Shown here: piece after piece, positions 23,085-33,965 of the stretch | Numbering within the stretch: position 1 is the first letter of the stretch | How the letters are laid out: every line of letters begins with the position of its first letter | Assembly: GCA_036877525.1 (NCBI GenBank) | Contig: JAZGTH010000034.1 | Span: 5,264,501-5,328,500 of the forward strand | DNA length: 64,000 nt | From: Chromobotia macracanthus | Lineage: Eukaryota > Chordata > Actinopteri > Cypriniformes > Botiidae | Direction of reading: 5' to 3' | The notes under the pieces: model-generated | Told to the model about the DNA's origin: nothing | What the model saw: only the letters and a program-made list of their open reading frames with translations | The model's database searches: none | Position numbers and translations under genes: made by a program

Positions 23085-24402
23085 AATTTCATTCCAATTG
23101 GACTCCATTTCCCATCATGCCTCAAGTATTCCTGCCCTGTCCAACTTCTGAGAAAACCACAAGTGGTGAGTTCAGTTAAAGTACCTTCTACTCATCCTCA
23201 ACTATCTGTATACCTGTGGAGTTAACTGTCGCAAACAATGCCATAATCACCCCAGCACTAATAGATTCCGGAGCAGTTGGAAACTTAATCTTCTTTGAAT
23301 TTGCTCTACAACATAACATTTCCTTAATTCCCTGTAACTCAGCCTTGGCAGTGGAGGTGATAGATAGTCAACCTCTTGGAGAGGGGAGGATTCAACATTT
23401 AACCGAGGAGGTCAAGTTACGAGTACTACACACAGAGAATATTCAGTTCTACGTAATTTCTTCACCTCATCATTCATTAGTGCTTGGACTGCTGTGGCTA
23501 CGTACTCATAACCCTGTAATCTCATGGAAGGAAAGTCAGGTCATGATCATTGTTTAACTAACGTGTCTCATCTAACTCCTCATCAAGCTCTTCAGAAGGA
23601 GGTTCCAGTAGTTGTTTTAACATTATCCAAGGAATACATTGATTTAAAGGAGGCTTTCAGTAAGAAAGGAGCTTCTCAACTACCTCCACATTGATCCATG
23701 GACTGCACAATTGATTTAACCCCCGGGGCAGCTCTACCCAAGGGAAGAATCTTCCCACTATCTCAGCCTGAATCAGAAGCCATGAGAGCTTACATAGAGG
23801 AATTGGCCAAAGGATTCATTCGTCTTTCTAATTCACCTGTGGCAGCGGGGTTTTTCTTTGTCAAAAAGAAGGATGGAGGTCTTCGACCATGCTTTGATTA
23901 TCGAGGCTTAAATGATATCACCGTGAAGTTCTGTTATCCGCTTCCTGTAGTTCCTGTTGCTCTAGAACAGCTTCGTAAGGCAGAGTATTACTCCAAATTG
24001 GAGTTACGCAGTGCCTATAATCTGGTTCGCATACGTAAGGGGAAGTGTTCTCAACTACCAGTGGACATTGTGAGTACCTGGTGATGCCTTTTGCCATCTT
24101 TGTTCCAGTCTTTTATGAATGACGTCTTCAGAGATATACTTGAGAAGTGGGTATCATCTATTTCGACAACGTTCTGATTTATTCCAATACACTGGAGGAA
24201 CACATACAACATGTCAGGGCAGTTCTAAAACGTCGCAATTAGCATCAACTCAATGCCAAAGAGGAAAAGTGTGAATTTCATTGCAACAGCACTTCATTCC
24301 TAGGATATTTAATCAGCCAGGAGAGGGTCACCATGGATGAATGTAAAGTGAGTGCTGTGTCTGAATGGCCATGTCTACGCACAGTGAGAGAACTTCCAGT
24401 AT
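23085..24402 (+). mobile_element. Fragment of Ty3/gypsy element E, sushi type
   Basis: A short LTR piece is suggested by actccatttcccatcatgcc at 23101-23120 (compare actacatttcccataatgcc in the LTR of C). It is followed by the end of gag, protease and RT remnants, then an abrupt end at about 24402 against element F. No target duplication could be found and no 3' LTR is present. Confidence 0.75.
23168..24360 (+). pseudogene. Protease and RT remnant of element E
   Basis: The protease part (23216-23557) reads ALIDSGAVGNLIFFEFA with the active-site DSG and ends LVLGLLWLRTHNPVISW. RT (23698-24084) has PKGRIFPLSQPESEAM, AKGFIRLSNSPVAAG, KKDGGLRPCFDYRGLND and ELRSAYNLVRIRKG. Further on, in shifted frames, a region equivalent to YLDDILIY reads YFDNVLIY (about 24158-24181), losing the second catalytic aspartate. 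Then comes CEFHCNSTSFLGYLISQE near 24270-24315. Several frameshifts; non-functional. Confidence 0.82.
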
Positions 24403-24519
24403 CAATTAAACAAAGAAGGGTTGCCACCACGGGACAGGGACTGACCCAGCAAGTGAAATTGTCCCCTCCACATTCAAGGTGGGTTGAAAGAATAGGATTA
24501 CAGCCAGAGATGATCCCCT

Positions 24520-25340
24520 TTGAGTGTAACCTAATTTCTGGGTGTCAAGTCAACAAACATTTGCCTGTGACTTCCCTAGTGGGTAAACAATGTTTAGTGA
24601 CATGTTATCTAAATGGACACAAAATGGAGCCATTGTGGGACACAGGATCCCACAAGTGTGTATCGTAGATCAACAGTGGAGAGATGAGTACATACCTGGA
24701 GTAAGGTTAAGGCATGTTTCTGAAGCGTCAGAGGCCACAGACAACATGAATCTAGTTGCAACTAATGGTTCCAGAATGCCCTATGAAGGATAGGTGGAGA
24801 TTACGTTCAGTTTAGCCCCTCCTACAAACAAATGGAAAGAATTAGTCATTCCTGTACTCATTCTAAATGGTCAGCAGTTGTCCAAACCACTTATTGGTTA
24901 CAATGTAATTAAGCAGGTAATGAGACAGAGTGAAAAAAGGGGACAGAGTGATGCAAGCAAACGATTTCTAAACAAGGCTGTTAGATGTGCATTTCCAAGT
25001 TTGAGGAGTCCAAGTCCAAACATTCATTAACCTGGTGACAGCTGGGAGTTCAGGTGAGTATTTTGTTAAGGTGACAAAAGACCATATCAACGTACAAAAA
25101 CACGCTATTGTGCAAGTCAAGTGTCAAGTAAAAGCACCATGTATAAAGCAAGATAGTGTCATGTTGTCTAAACCACCTGTCAACCTGGTGTATCCTGATG
25201 GACTTGAACTCTTTGAAACACTCTTGACTCTGAAGAAGGGAAGCTAACTTGTGATTCAGATCAGTGTTCAGAATTTGTCCAACCATGGTATCCTCCTAGT
25301 GGGAAAAACAGAACTGGGGACGATACAAACAGTAAAGTCA
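24520..25340 (+). pseudogene. Aspartic protease region of element F
   Basis: Reads GKQCLVTCYLNGHKMEPLWD followed by TGS, the DTG-type active site of a retroviral-like aspartic protease, then a conserved-looking segment (WKELVIPVLILNGQ, KPLIGYNVI) typical of gypsy proteases. In-frame stops at about 24792 and frameshifts break it. The downstream part (25035-25247) may be the linker to RT. Confidence 0.65.
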
Positions 25341-25365
25341 TTGTTACCAATGACAGCATCATTTT

Positions 25366-26655
25366 GTGAAACAACAGCCTGTGTTAATGAAAGTAAAATC
25401 AGCAAGTGAGTGCGAGATTACGAGTGAAGGTGTGTGGGACCCACCTGTTGCTGTGACCCATTTGTCTTTGGAACAGCAACAGAAAGTCAGACAAATGCTG
25501 CGAGAGGAATGTCAGTCCTTCTCGAAATCAGATGAGGACATTGGGTGTGTCAAAGACCTACAGTTGAAGATCACCAGGGGTGGATTGAAAAATCTCATTT
25601 GCCTTATTCATCCCCAATTGTGCGTTTCAGAAAAAAGACGGTAACCTGAGGTTGTGTATTGATTACAGGGACCTCAATGGGAAGACAGTGCCTGATTGCC
25701 AACCGATTCCAAGAGTGCAGGATATACTGGATGGCGTGGGAGGAAAACGATGGTTCTCTCTGTTAGACCAATGGAAGGCATACCATCAGAGTTTTGTGAC
25801 ACCAGAAAGCCGGCCATTGACAGCCTTTAGTACCCTGTGGGGGTTATATGAATGGATCCGTATTCCCTTTGGACTCATGAATGCACCAGTTGCATTCCAG
25901 CAATTCATGGAAGGATGTTTGGAAGGGTTATGAGATGACATTTGTGTCCCTTACCTGGATGACATCCTGGTCTTCACAAAATCCTTTGACGAGCATGTTG
26001 AGGCAGTAACAAAAGTCTTACAATGGTTGCAGTCACACGGGATGAAATTGAAGCCCAAAAGAAATGTGAGCTGTTGAAGGAGGAGGTTCGCTACCTGGGA
26101 AGGATAGTGTCGAAAGAAGGGAGCAGGATGAATCCAGCAGACACTGTAGCAGTGACTGCACTGAAGTTCAAGAGAAGCACAACATTAGGGGAGTTAAGGA
26201 AGATCTTAGGCTTGTTAAGTTACTACCGCCCTTGCATTAAGGACTTCTCAAGGATTGCTTGCCCTTTGTATGGTCTGCTGAAAAATGACAATAACAAGGT
26301 ACAAACAAAAGGGACTTACCTCAAGAGTCATGTGGCTTCATCAAGTCAGTTGATTGAGTGGATGGAGCAACATCAGGAAACGCTCAAAAATCTGATTGAT
26401 TGCCTAGTCAAGCCACCTGTGCTGGGGTTCCTAGACTTTACAAAGGCCTTTGTACTGTACATTGACGCGTCAAATCTGGGACTGGAAGCTGTCCTGTATC
26501 AACATCAAGAGGGAAAATTGAGAGTGATTGCTTATGGATCAAGGACATTGACAAGAGCAGAACAGAATTACCATTTACAAAGTCGAAAAATTGGAATTCC
26601 TGGCTCTCAAATGGACTATCACGTAGAAGTAAAGGGATTATCTTTACTACTTTAG
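25366..26655 (+). pseudogene. RT and RNase H of element F
   Basis: RT: KDGNLRLCIDYRDLNGKTVP (near 25635-25690), SLLDQWKAYHQ (the conserved D/Y block, with a glutamine where most copies have a tyrosine-like position), IRIPFGLMNAPVAFQQFMEG, then YLDDILVF at about 25950-25975 with both catalytic aspartates present. Further on, VRYLGRIVSKEG and LRKILGLLSYYRPCIKDFS. RNase H: FVLYIDASNLGLEAVLYQHQ and YGSRTLTRAEQNYHL. A stop at 25931-25933 and a frameshift near 26020 separate the pieces. Not functional as it stands. Confidence 0.82.
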
Positions 26656-26779
26656 TTACTGCACCAATGTTTACAGTGTATAGCGACAATAATCCCCTAA
26701 CCTTGACCCCAGGAGGGGACCAGAAAAACTTTGGAACTATTGGGAAGAGCAAGTCCATGTTGTAGTACATAGTCACAGA

Positions 26780-27050
26780 GGATGCACCAATTTATGAGGT
26801 CAAACATGAAAAAGGAAAAGGGAGGTCACGAGTATTTCATCGAAACATCCTGATGCCATGTGATCACTTACCTCTCAAAGTTGATCTAATGCAGAGATCC
26901 AAACCCAAGTGTAAACAGTCACAGGAGATTTCCACTGTAAATAGAATGGAAGAAAGTGAGTTGGAAAGTGAAAGTGACTCTGAGTATTATCTACTAGTTG
27001 AGCCTGGCCAGTTGAGAAAACAGCCAAGTATTTATGATCAGAGACTGTGA
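26780..27050 (+). pseudogene. Integrase C-terminal tail of element F
   Basis: A frame near 26790-26880 reads YEVKHEKGKGRSRVFHRNIL, then MPCDHLPLKV, the usual end of integrase in this gypsy lineage (a pol end often reads as vhRN.LlPc..lp). It is followed by an acidic tail (SELESESDSEYY). The core with the D, D, E residues is missing. Confidence 0.6.
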
Positions 27051-27732
27051 AGGAGAACAGTTCGAAGGATGTACCTGTGAAGGAGAACATGTCTGAAATG
27101 CTTGAAAGGCAAATGGAAAACAGTCCAGTGAGTGCACACAAATGCTTGTCTGTGAAGGAATCAGTCAAGACAGGGGAGTCAAGTGACAGTCCTGAGGAGA
27201 GGCAATATCAGAGCAATAATACTCTGTTTATTATTAAGAATGAACTGTTGCACACGTTTACACTAATTATTCATACGGACTGTAAAGGAACAAATCAGTG
27301 AACGTTTGTGTACATATACACACGTATACATGCACTGGACTGTTTCTAGGCCAAAAGAATATGGACTGTTTTGCAGGGCCTATTAAAACATTCAGTGACC
27401 ATTCTAAACATGTTTTGAAACATTTTGTGCAGAGACCTTGAATGATTATTTTTCTATATGGCACCGGCCTGGGTCTTTTTTTTGTGCACCAAGATGGACT
27501 CTTGGTCTTTTGGGGTTTTTTTTGTTATTGTGTGGACACAGGATATGCGGGAATCTATTGCATTTGGGTCAAGAAAGAATTTTTACAGTTGACCAGGACT
27601 GTGTTGAAAATATAATGTCATTAAAGAAAGTATCTGACTGAATAAGCAATAAAAAGGGGCTAAAGTATGTAATCAGTTACTGTTGTACAAGTGTGTGGAA
27701 AAAAGGGTTTCTTGAAGGAAAGCAATAGAAAT

Positions 27733-27764
27733 TTAATAAGGACATTGGCAGATGTCCTTATTAA
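27733..27764. repeat. 12-bp perfect hairpin near the end of element F
   Basis: ttaataaggaca (27733-27744) pairs with tgtccttattaa (27753-27764) around the loop ttggcaga. It lies just upstream of the presumed polypurine tract. Confidence 0.85.
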
Positions 27765-27775
27765 TAGGAGAGAGT

Positions 27776-29614
27776 GTGATATATTGAATGTAAGTTATGT
27801 TCTTGGTTGTACAATTTTCCTTTAAATTCATTCTGAAATGGTTTAATGTTATTTTTCTAATTTTAGAAAAGAGTTTAGTGTGCAAAAGCACATGGTTAGC
27901 AGGGGTGCTTCACGGTTAGCGCAATAGCTCGCTATTCATAACAAATGGTCAGTATGTCAATGTTATGAGAATTCATGATGTTTAAAATTTACGAGTCATC
28001 TTAAATTTACATTTGGGTCATTTAACTTCCCCCATGTCTGTTAACTGCGAGTTATGCATTACATTCGTCGTAATCAATTAGGTATGTCTTTATTGTGTGG
28101 ACGGTGTTCTTTAGGTGAGCTGTCTATTGTATTTTTTTGTTCCTTCTAGTGTGATGGAAAGTGTTTAAAATCTCTAAGGTTTATAGCCAGTCATTATTGT
28201 AGGAAATGGCAAATGCATTGGTGTAATGTGCTGAACGTTTGTTATATACATATTGCCTTTATTTTTCATTAATGTTAAATACATAGTCAAGGAAGCCATC
28301 ACTGTAGCTCGTCTTTAATCTTTGCTATTATACTTTTTTCAGGAGTACTACAATAGCAGTGTTATTCTATTTCTAATTTATTAAGATGTGTTTTCTCAAC
28401 ATGATGCAACCACACAAAACAGGAGAAGTGTTTGAGGGCGGGAATATATGTTGTTTACAGGCAGTCAGTAAAAACCATAGACAGGCCTTATGTTAACGTA
28501 TAACATTACTTGATTATTCTATGATTATCCTACAGTGTAGGATATTTTATTATTATATAAGCGTATTATATTTTATGATTATTCTGTGATCGTGGAGTTT
28601 CCCAGAACTTTGTGAAGCTGAGATGACACCTCCAGTTGCCCAGCCACTGGGCAGATCAGGGGCAGAGGGATTAACTGTCTCCCTGGAGGGTTTGAAGAGT
28701 GGTCTTAGGTGTCAGGTGATTGTGCTGCTCTAAGATGTTCCTGAAAGCATCTCAACGGTACACTGTTAATGTTCAGCCCACTGCGATCTTGCCTCTTCAT
28801 TTGGGATTTTGAAAGTAATGTTGTGACTTCCTACATGATGTCACAGCATTCTACAGTGTATTATTGTTGTGTGAGTACTTTTGGTGTGTGCTTGAATGTT
28901 TTAAGAAATATTTATTTTTATTATTATTATTATTATTTTCTGATCATTTGACAAGGTTACTGCTGAACTTTCAAGAAATCAGTCACTGTGTCCTTTACAG
29001 AGACATGCAGATTTTCACATTAGATATTCAGATGGATTAGAGTTTATTCCACACAAATACATAAATGTTAGGTGTGCACAAATTTGATGTAAAACAGGTA
29101 TTTTAAATATCTAAACAACAAATTTGATGCCCAAAGAATTTTGTCTGTTGCCTGAATAAATTACAACCCTCCAACACTATAGAATTTAATTTAAATGTGT
29201 TTTTTTTAAATTTAAGTCAAGTGATCTTAAATGGTTTGACTAATAGTGTATGTACATATAAATGTATAAAAATAAACATGTGTAACTGTGTAATTGTGTA
29301 ACTGTGTAATTGTAAAATGTGTAAATTTGAATTCATCGAAGAATGCACCCAATGTTTGTTTTTGCTACGTAATACGTAGAAGTTGTCAAGCAATTATTAA
29401 AGACAAGTAAGCAATCAGTAATAAAACAAGAATTAATTACATTAAATTAGTAAATTAGTTGAGTAAATTAGTCTAAACTAGTCAAATTAAACTGCAGAAT
29501 CTTAAAATAATCCAATTTAAGGAAGTCCAAAAATCAATCAATTGAAGGTAGTGAGTTATTTTATATTGTATCTACTTTTTTGTTTGCTTAACATTAACAG
29601 ATATACAAGGATAC
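27776..29614. other. Possible 3' LTR of element F, then AT-rich non-coding DNA
   Basis: From 27776 (tgtgatat) an LTR would be expected, but with no second copy its end cannot be set. From about 28300 on the sequence is AT-rich with no gene. A short TTA run is at about 28914-28937 and a minisatellite of tgtaactg/tgtaattg units at about 29279-29315. The five bases gatac at 29610-29614 are the left target duplicate of the solo LTR. Confidence 0.4.
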
Positions 29615-30128
29615 TGTTAAGGAGGAGGTTTTTATTCCACCTTCTCCTTCTCCTGAATATTAGCGCTATGTAGAACTACATTTCCCATAATGCCCCTTAC
29701 CTGGGTTTGATCACTTCCTGCTTCCTGTTTGTCCCCTCACCTGACTCTCATTAACTCTTGTGTATATAAACCCCAGCCACATGCTACCTGGTGTGAAGAC
29801 TTGTTTTGCCCCGGCAACATTACTGAGTGTTTATTATCTGTGTTTCGGTTTGCTGTTACTGACTTGGATTGGTTATTGGTTTTTGGATTGTCTGCTGCCT
29901 GCCCTGTTTATCGGATTGTTACCTGGTTTTGGATTGTTTGCTGCCTGCCCTGATTATTGGACTGGCACACGTTAATGATTGTTTGCTGCCTGCCTTGACC
30001 CACACCTGTACCACACTTACCCCTTTTGCCTTGTCTCCGCTGTCCCTGTTTGTTGTTGTTTACCTTGCCTGTCTGGTTTATGATTAAACACTGCAAATGG
30101 ATCCTTGAAAGTTTGACCCTTCATTACA
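29615..30128 (+). mobile_element. Solo LTR of the element C family
   Basis: 514 bp with TG...CA ends, flanked by perfect 5-bp duplicates gatac (29610-29614 and 30129-30133). It contains a TATA box tatataaa at 29763-29770, a predicted transcript start gtgaagactt about 30 bp later (29793-29802), and repeated tgctgcctgcc words in the R region. The final part (ctgcaaatggatcc...) corresponds to the start of Gag in C. No internal sequence is present, so LTR-LTR recombination removed the rest. Confidence 0.93.
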
Positions 30129-30133
30129 GATAC

Positions 30134-30724
30134 AATTCCAGTATAGCAGTCACATTGTGTTTTAAATGCTTTATTTTCAAGTTATGACAATTAATTTGCT
30201 CTATTTAATAAGGGATATCCCAAGGCAAGGTATGCATTAAACAATGTGGAAGCAAAGTACCAACTGACAAAAAAGAAAGTTTGGGTCCCCAGATCCTGCA
30301 GATCCTTCTTCTGAACAGCTACACTATTATCCTAATGAATTACATCACATGTGGTATGGTTACTGCAGTGTCTCAGACTGAAGGCCCTCAATTGGTTGGT
30401 GAAAACTTCTTAGTACGTTTCTGGTGTTTAGCTACCCTCCAGGGTAGGACATCCATCAAGGTCATCCATCACAAATACTGTCTATGGATGGTAAGAAATA
30501 TTTTCAAAGACACCTCTCACTTCATCCACAAACTGTTCAGTTGCAGAAGTCTTTGCTGTCATTTCAGCAGATCCTAAGTCTGCTGAAGTGACAGCAAAGA
30601 CTTCTACAACTGAACAGTTTGTGGATGAAGTAAGAGGTGTCTTTGAAAAGGGAGGACTTTATTTTATTAAAACTATTGGCCTACTGAACTTAACTCAGTT
30701 GCTGATTTACATCCCCATTCTGAC
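30134..30724. other. Non-coding DNA with a long hairpin
   Basis: No gene supported. The main content is the inverted repeat at 30501-30649. Frames across the arms encode the same peptide on opposite strands because the arms are inverted copies. Confidence 0.5.
30501..30649. repeat. Inverted repeat with 71-bp arms and 7-bp loop
   Basis: Left arm 30501-30571, loop tcctaag (30572-30578), right arm 30579-30649. I count three mismatches in 71 pairs, all transitions. The fold is far longer than chance and would give a near-perfect RNA hairpin if transcribed. Confidence 0.93.
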
Positions 30725-30907
30725 TGTTACAGATGAGGCACCTGTCCCGCCTCCTCCGCACCACCAGAGGGAGCCATCACCTGAATATTAACCATTTTCC
30801 ATTTGGACTACATTTCCCATCATGTTTGCTGGTTCTCAACCCTGCCTGTGTTGACCTATGTAAATAAGGCTGCAAATGGATCCCCATGCCTCTAAGTCAC
30901 CATTACA
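30725..30907 (+). repeat. Shortened 5' LTR of element D
   Basis: 183 bp, against 494 bp in C. Starts tgttacagatgaggcacctg and keeps the actacatttcccatcatg block and the final ctgcaaatggatcc...ttaca, but lacks the TATA-proximal and R regions. Without the R start it cannot self-prime. Confidence 0.82.
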
Positions 30908-31801
30908 GAAGACTTCGCCAAACAACGATCCAGCAGTGGTTATGCAACTGTATGCAGAATTATCTGCTCAAGCTTCTCAACTTGCCAACCATCAGTATCA
31001 GCTCAATAGGCTCACCATGCTGACTGAGGAGCTCGTCAAGGCACTACAGGGTCTACGACTCACACCACCTGGAACGACAGCGACCCCCTACCCCAGCGCC
31101 CTCCAGTCTAGCTCCAACGCCTACTTTACCGATCAGTCCAAGCCTGGCTTTCCCGGAAAAATTCAATGGCAAGCCATCCAAATGCAAAGGTTTCTTACTT
31201 CAGTGTTCATTGTTTGCGAGCTTTGGACTGGGCCACAGCCATTTGGCGAGCGGAAGGTTCCATTTACCCCACATATGGATTATTTCTACAAAACTTCAGA
31301 GAGGTTTTCAAACATCCTGCCGAGGGCAGGAGTGCTGGGGAGCAGCTCCTATCTCTCTCGCAAGGGAGAACCGCTGCGGATTATGCTCTGACATTCCGTA
31401 TGCTCAAACAGACTGGGTTGATGACACACAAATTCAAATTCGAAAATTACAATCCAAATTGGCCTGCTGGGGCGAGGGTAAAAGTCTGGACAGTTCAATG
31501 TACTCACTCATCCAAACTGATAATCTGATTTGCTCATGGCGTTCACCTCGTCACACCCCGAGATGTATCTGAGAATACAAACACTGCAGAGCCCATGCAA
31601 CTAGGCCTCACTTGCCTGTTCCCAGAGGAACGTGAACAACGCTTTATCAACCACCTATGTCTTTATTTTGGACAAGCCAACCATATGAAGTCAACCTGTC
31701 CTGCATGGCCTGCTTCAAGCCCGCTCTCGGTGAGTGCCAATACATTAACTCCCCATGCTTCCACAATTGAACTGCCAGTCGAAATAGTCTCTAACCACTA
31801 A
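30876..31801 (+). pseudogene. Gag remnant of element D
   Basis: Starts at the ATG 30876 within the LTR as MDPHASKSPLQKTSPNNDP, closely matching C. The first frame runs to about 31150, then shifts; a capsid-like ALDWATAIWRAEG lies in the frame at 31166-31528. A zinc-knuckle-like segment LCLYFGQANHMKSTCP (about 31655-31703) has the second cysteine changed to phenylalanine. Non-functional. Confidence 0.82.
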
Positions 31802-32119
31802 AGCATTAATAGACTCTGGAGCAGCCGGCAACTTTATTTTACACAAAGATTTGCTCAACAAGGATGGCTCTAATGCCGTGAGGAGGTCTGGGACTGCACT
31901 CACACACACCTTCTACATGCAGTCAGACACCAGACCCAACCAGAGATACCAGAGTATAATAGAATGCAATAAAACAATTGAGACAACGTTAAAGATTTAC
32001 GTTTTTTTAATTTGTCTACTGTAGCATTAAATTAGTTTTAATTGGTTATTACATAATTTGTCTTTAACGCATTTAAAACTACTCCACAGAATTTTGCAGA
32101 TTTTTCTAAAACTTCAGGG

Positions 32120-32570
32120 TGTCAGGGACACACCTGCACCACCAGCCACTCTGACATGCTCCCAATCACCTACACCTCAATAAGCCCATATAGTCACACT
32201 CACTCCTCACTCCCTGTGTCTGGTCTCACAGCTATCCTTGTGACTTACCCGACTCCAGTTGAATGTATACTCACCTGAAGTCTCTCCCGCCATCTCTCCG
32301 TCGATCTCCACCATTCCTACAATCCTGATCTCCACGTGAACCTGCAAGACAAAGTCTTTAACACTGATCTGCCACATGCATACTTCCTTGAATCCAGCTG
32401 TCTTGACTTTGTTGCCCATATCTGCACAAGAAATGTAAAGTTAAGTTAACTAAAGACTGTTCAGAAACTGTGAATATTTCTCTGTATCTTGTATTTTCAC
32501 TTGTGTGAACTATATTGCCAATAAACCTGCAGTTGTTTACTCATACCCAAATGCACTCTTCTGTGTCATG
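32120..32570 (+). mobile_element. Solo LTR of a second gypsy family (H type)
   Basis: Starts tgtcagggacacacctgcac and matches the left end of element H at 57726 over several hundred bases (for example ctcacctgaagtct and ccagctgtcttgact). A poly(A)-type aataaa occurs at 32519-32524 and the likely end is tgtgtca at 32562-32568. I could not define a clean target duplication, so the right limit is approximate. Confidence 0.7.
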
Positions 32571-33114
32571 GCAGGAACAGCAAAGAAAGTCTGCAGATTC
32601 TGTCTGGCCCTGATTAAAACAGTTCATACTAGTTCATAAAGTTAAATGCCCTCTAGCGACGTAAAAATAACGACTTTGTGGTGTTGTATTTGTGGTCATG
32701 AAATTATGACCATTACCAATCATTTTTTTTTATCAATTATATTCAGTTTTAGTATATATCCCTTTTTACAATGTTGCATTGTTTCAAAGCAGCTATACAT
32801 GTATTGAAAATAAATTATACAATTATTTAATAGCAGGCTATGGCAAGAAAGTGTGTAAAGAAGTTATGGACCAAGTATACAGAGAAAACTATGTATATAT
32901 GTAAGGAACAACAGAAGAATTTACAGAACAAAGTACAGAATACATAAGGATGTGTAACAGTTTGCTGTAAAAAAATTAAGGTGGTTTACAGTACAAATGC
33001 GCAAGTATGATAAACTAGGCCATGCTAACTCTAAATACAAATTAAAGTATTGTTGTGTTGGTTTGGAGAATTAACAATGTAAACAGGATGCGATACCTGG
33101 TGTCCAGTGTGGTG
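32571..33114. other. AT-rich non-coding DNA
   Basis: No gene or complete repeat seen. Confidence 0.5.
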
Positions 33115-33120
33115 TAGAAT

Positions 33121-33531
33121 TCAGAAGTGTGATGGTTGTAGGGAAAAAATGTTCCTGAACCTGGTGGTTCTACTCTGAATGGCTATCTCCTCTTTTATAG
33201 CAGGAGGCTGAAAAGACTGACTGAAGAGGTTGTGGTGAAAAGGCTTGATGGCAGGTAAATGGGTGCCAATTATGCACTGGGCAGTTTTCACCACCCTTTG
33301 CACTGTTTTTTTTTCACACACTGTGGAGCTGTCATACCACACTGTAATGGAGTTGGTCAGGATGCTCTCAATGAGGCATTGGAGAAAGCTGATTAGGATC
33401 TGAGGAGACAGATAAGCTTTCTTAGGTGTTCGCAGGAAGTATAAGCATTGTTGTGCTTTCCTAACTAGAAATAGACGTTTGAATGTGTTTGAAGTGTTTG
33501 AATGCCATGACAGGACAGGAGATGTAGACAC
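33121..33531 (-). pseudogene. LINE ORF2 C-terminal fragment
   Basis: Reads KAQQCLYFLRTPKKAYLSPQ, ESILTNSITVWYDSS and VQRVVKTAQCIIGTHLPAI, the usual order of conserved blocks after the RT domain in jockey/CR1-type fish LINEs. The 3' end of the element lies at about 33115. Confidence 0.8.
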
Positions 33532-33710
33532 TCAGGAACTTAAAGCTGAAGCCACATTCCACTGAAGTGACTTTTAGATCTCCTAAAATCCACAATGAGC
33601 TCTTTGGTCTTCAAGGTATTGAGGGTAAGGTTGGAGCACCATGCTGACAGTTTTTGGATCTCCTCCCTGTAAGCAGATTTGACGTTGTTACTAATCTGAA
33701 GATATTGGAG

Positions 33711-33965
33711 TTATGTATAGGAACACAGACAATGGGTTAACAAAGAATACAGCAATGGGCTCAACACGCAGCCCTGTGGGACACTGGTGTTCAGAATGAG
33801 TGTTGAGGACATGTGATTGCTCAACTTTACAGATTGAGGTCTGTTAGACAGAAAGTCCAGAATCCAGCTGTATATGAATGAGCAGATACCCAGGTCACTA
33901 AGCTTAGTGATTAGTTTAGTGGCGGTTACTGTGTTAAATGTGGGGCTGAAATCAATGAACAGCAT
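33711..33965 (-). pseudogene. LINE reverse transcriptase palm fragment
   Basis: Reads LFIDFSPTFNTV (motif A with the first catalytic Asp) and SVPQGCVLSPLLYSL (motif B). The expected YxDD motif C would lie just after CLCSYT, but the frame stops there and the two aspartates are not readable. Polymerase activity is lost. Confidence 0.82.

Larger units (their letters stand above)
24403..27775 (+). mobile_element. Decayed Ty3/gypsy element F of a different lineage
   Basis: Protease, RT, RNase H and the tail of integrase can be read on the + strand with different sequence from the sushi-type elements. No chromodomain is visible. Between RNase H (about 26600) and the integrase tail (about 26790) most of integrase is deleted. 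A purine run ggagagag at 27767-27774 followed by tgtgatat could be the polypurine tract and start of a 3' LTR, preceded by a 12-bp-stem hairpin. No 5' LTR is in view, so limits are approximate. Confidence 0.75.
30725..31960 (+). mobile_element. Internally deleted Ty3/gypsy element D, sushi type
   Basis: Begins with a shortened LTR (30725-30907), continues through gag, then a protease start (LIDSGAAGNFI, about 31805-31840). It jumps at about 31870 to sequence matching the late integrase of C (gtgaggaggtctgggactg; compare gtgaggatgtctgggaccg at 21413-21431). Protease, RT, RNase H and most of integrase are therefore missing. The 3' end is unclear, around 31950. Confidence 0.8.

Noticed and set aside
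30501..30649. Classical microRNA precursor
   Set aside because: Arms of 71 bp with almost no bulges are longer and more perfect than usual animal precursors; kept as an unexplained inverted repeat instead.
32115..32575. Target duplication of the H-type solo LTR
   Set aside because: caggg on the left and cagga on the right are similar but do not sit directly at plausible TG/CA ends, so I did not call it.
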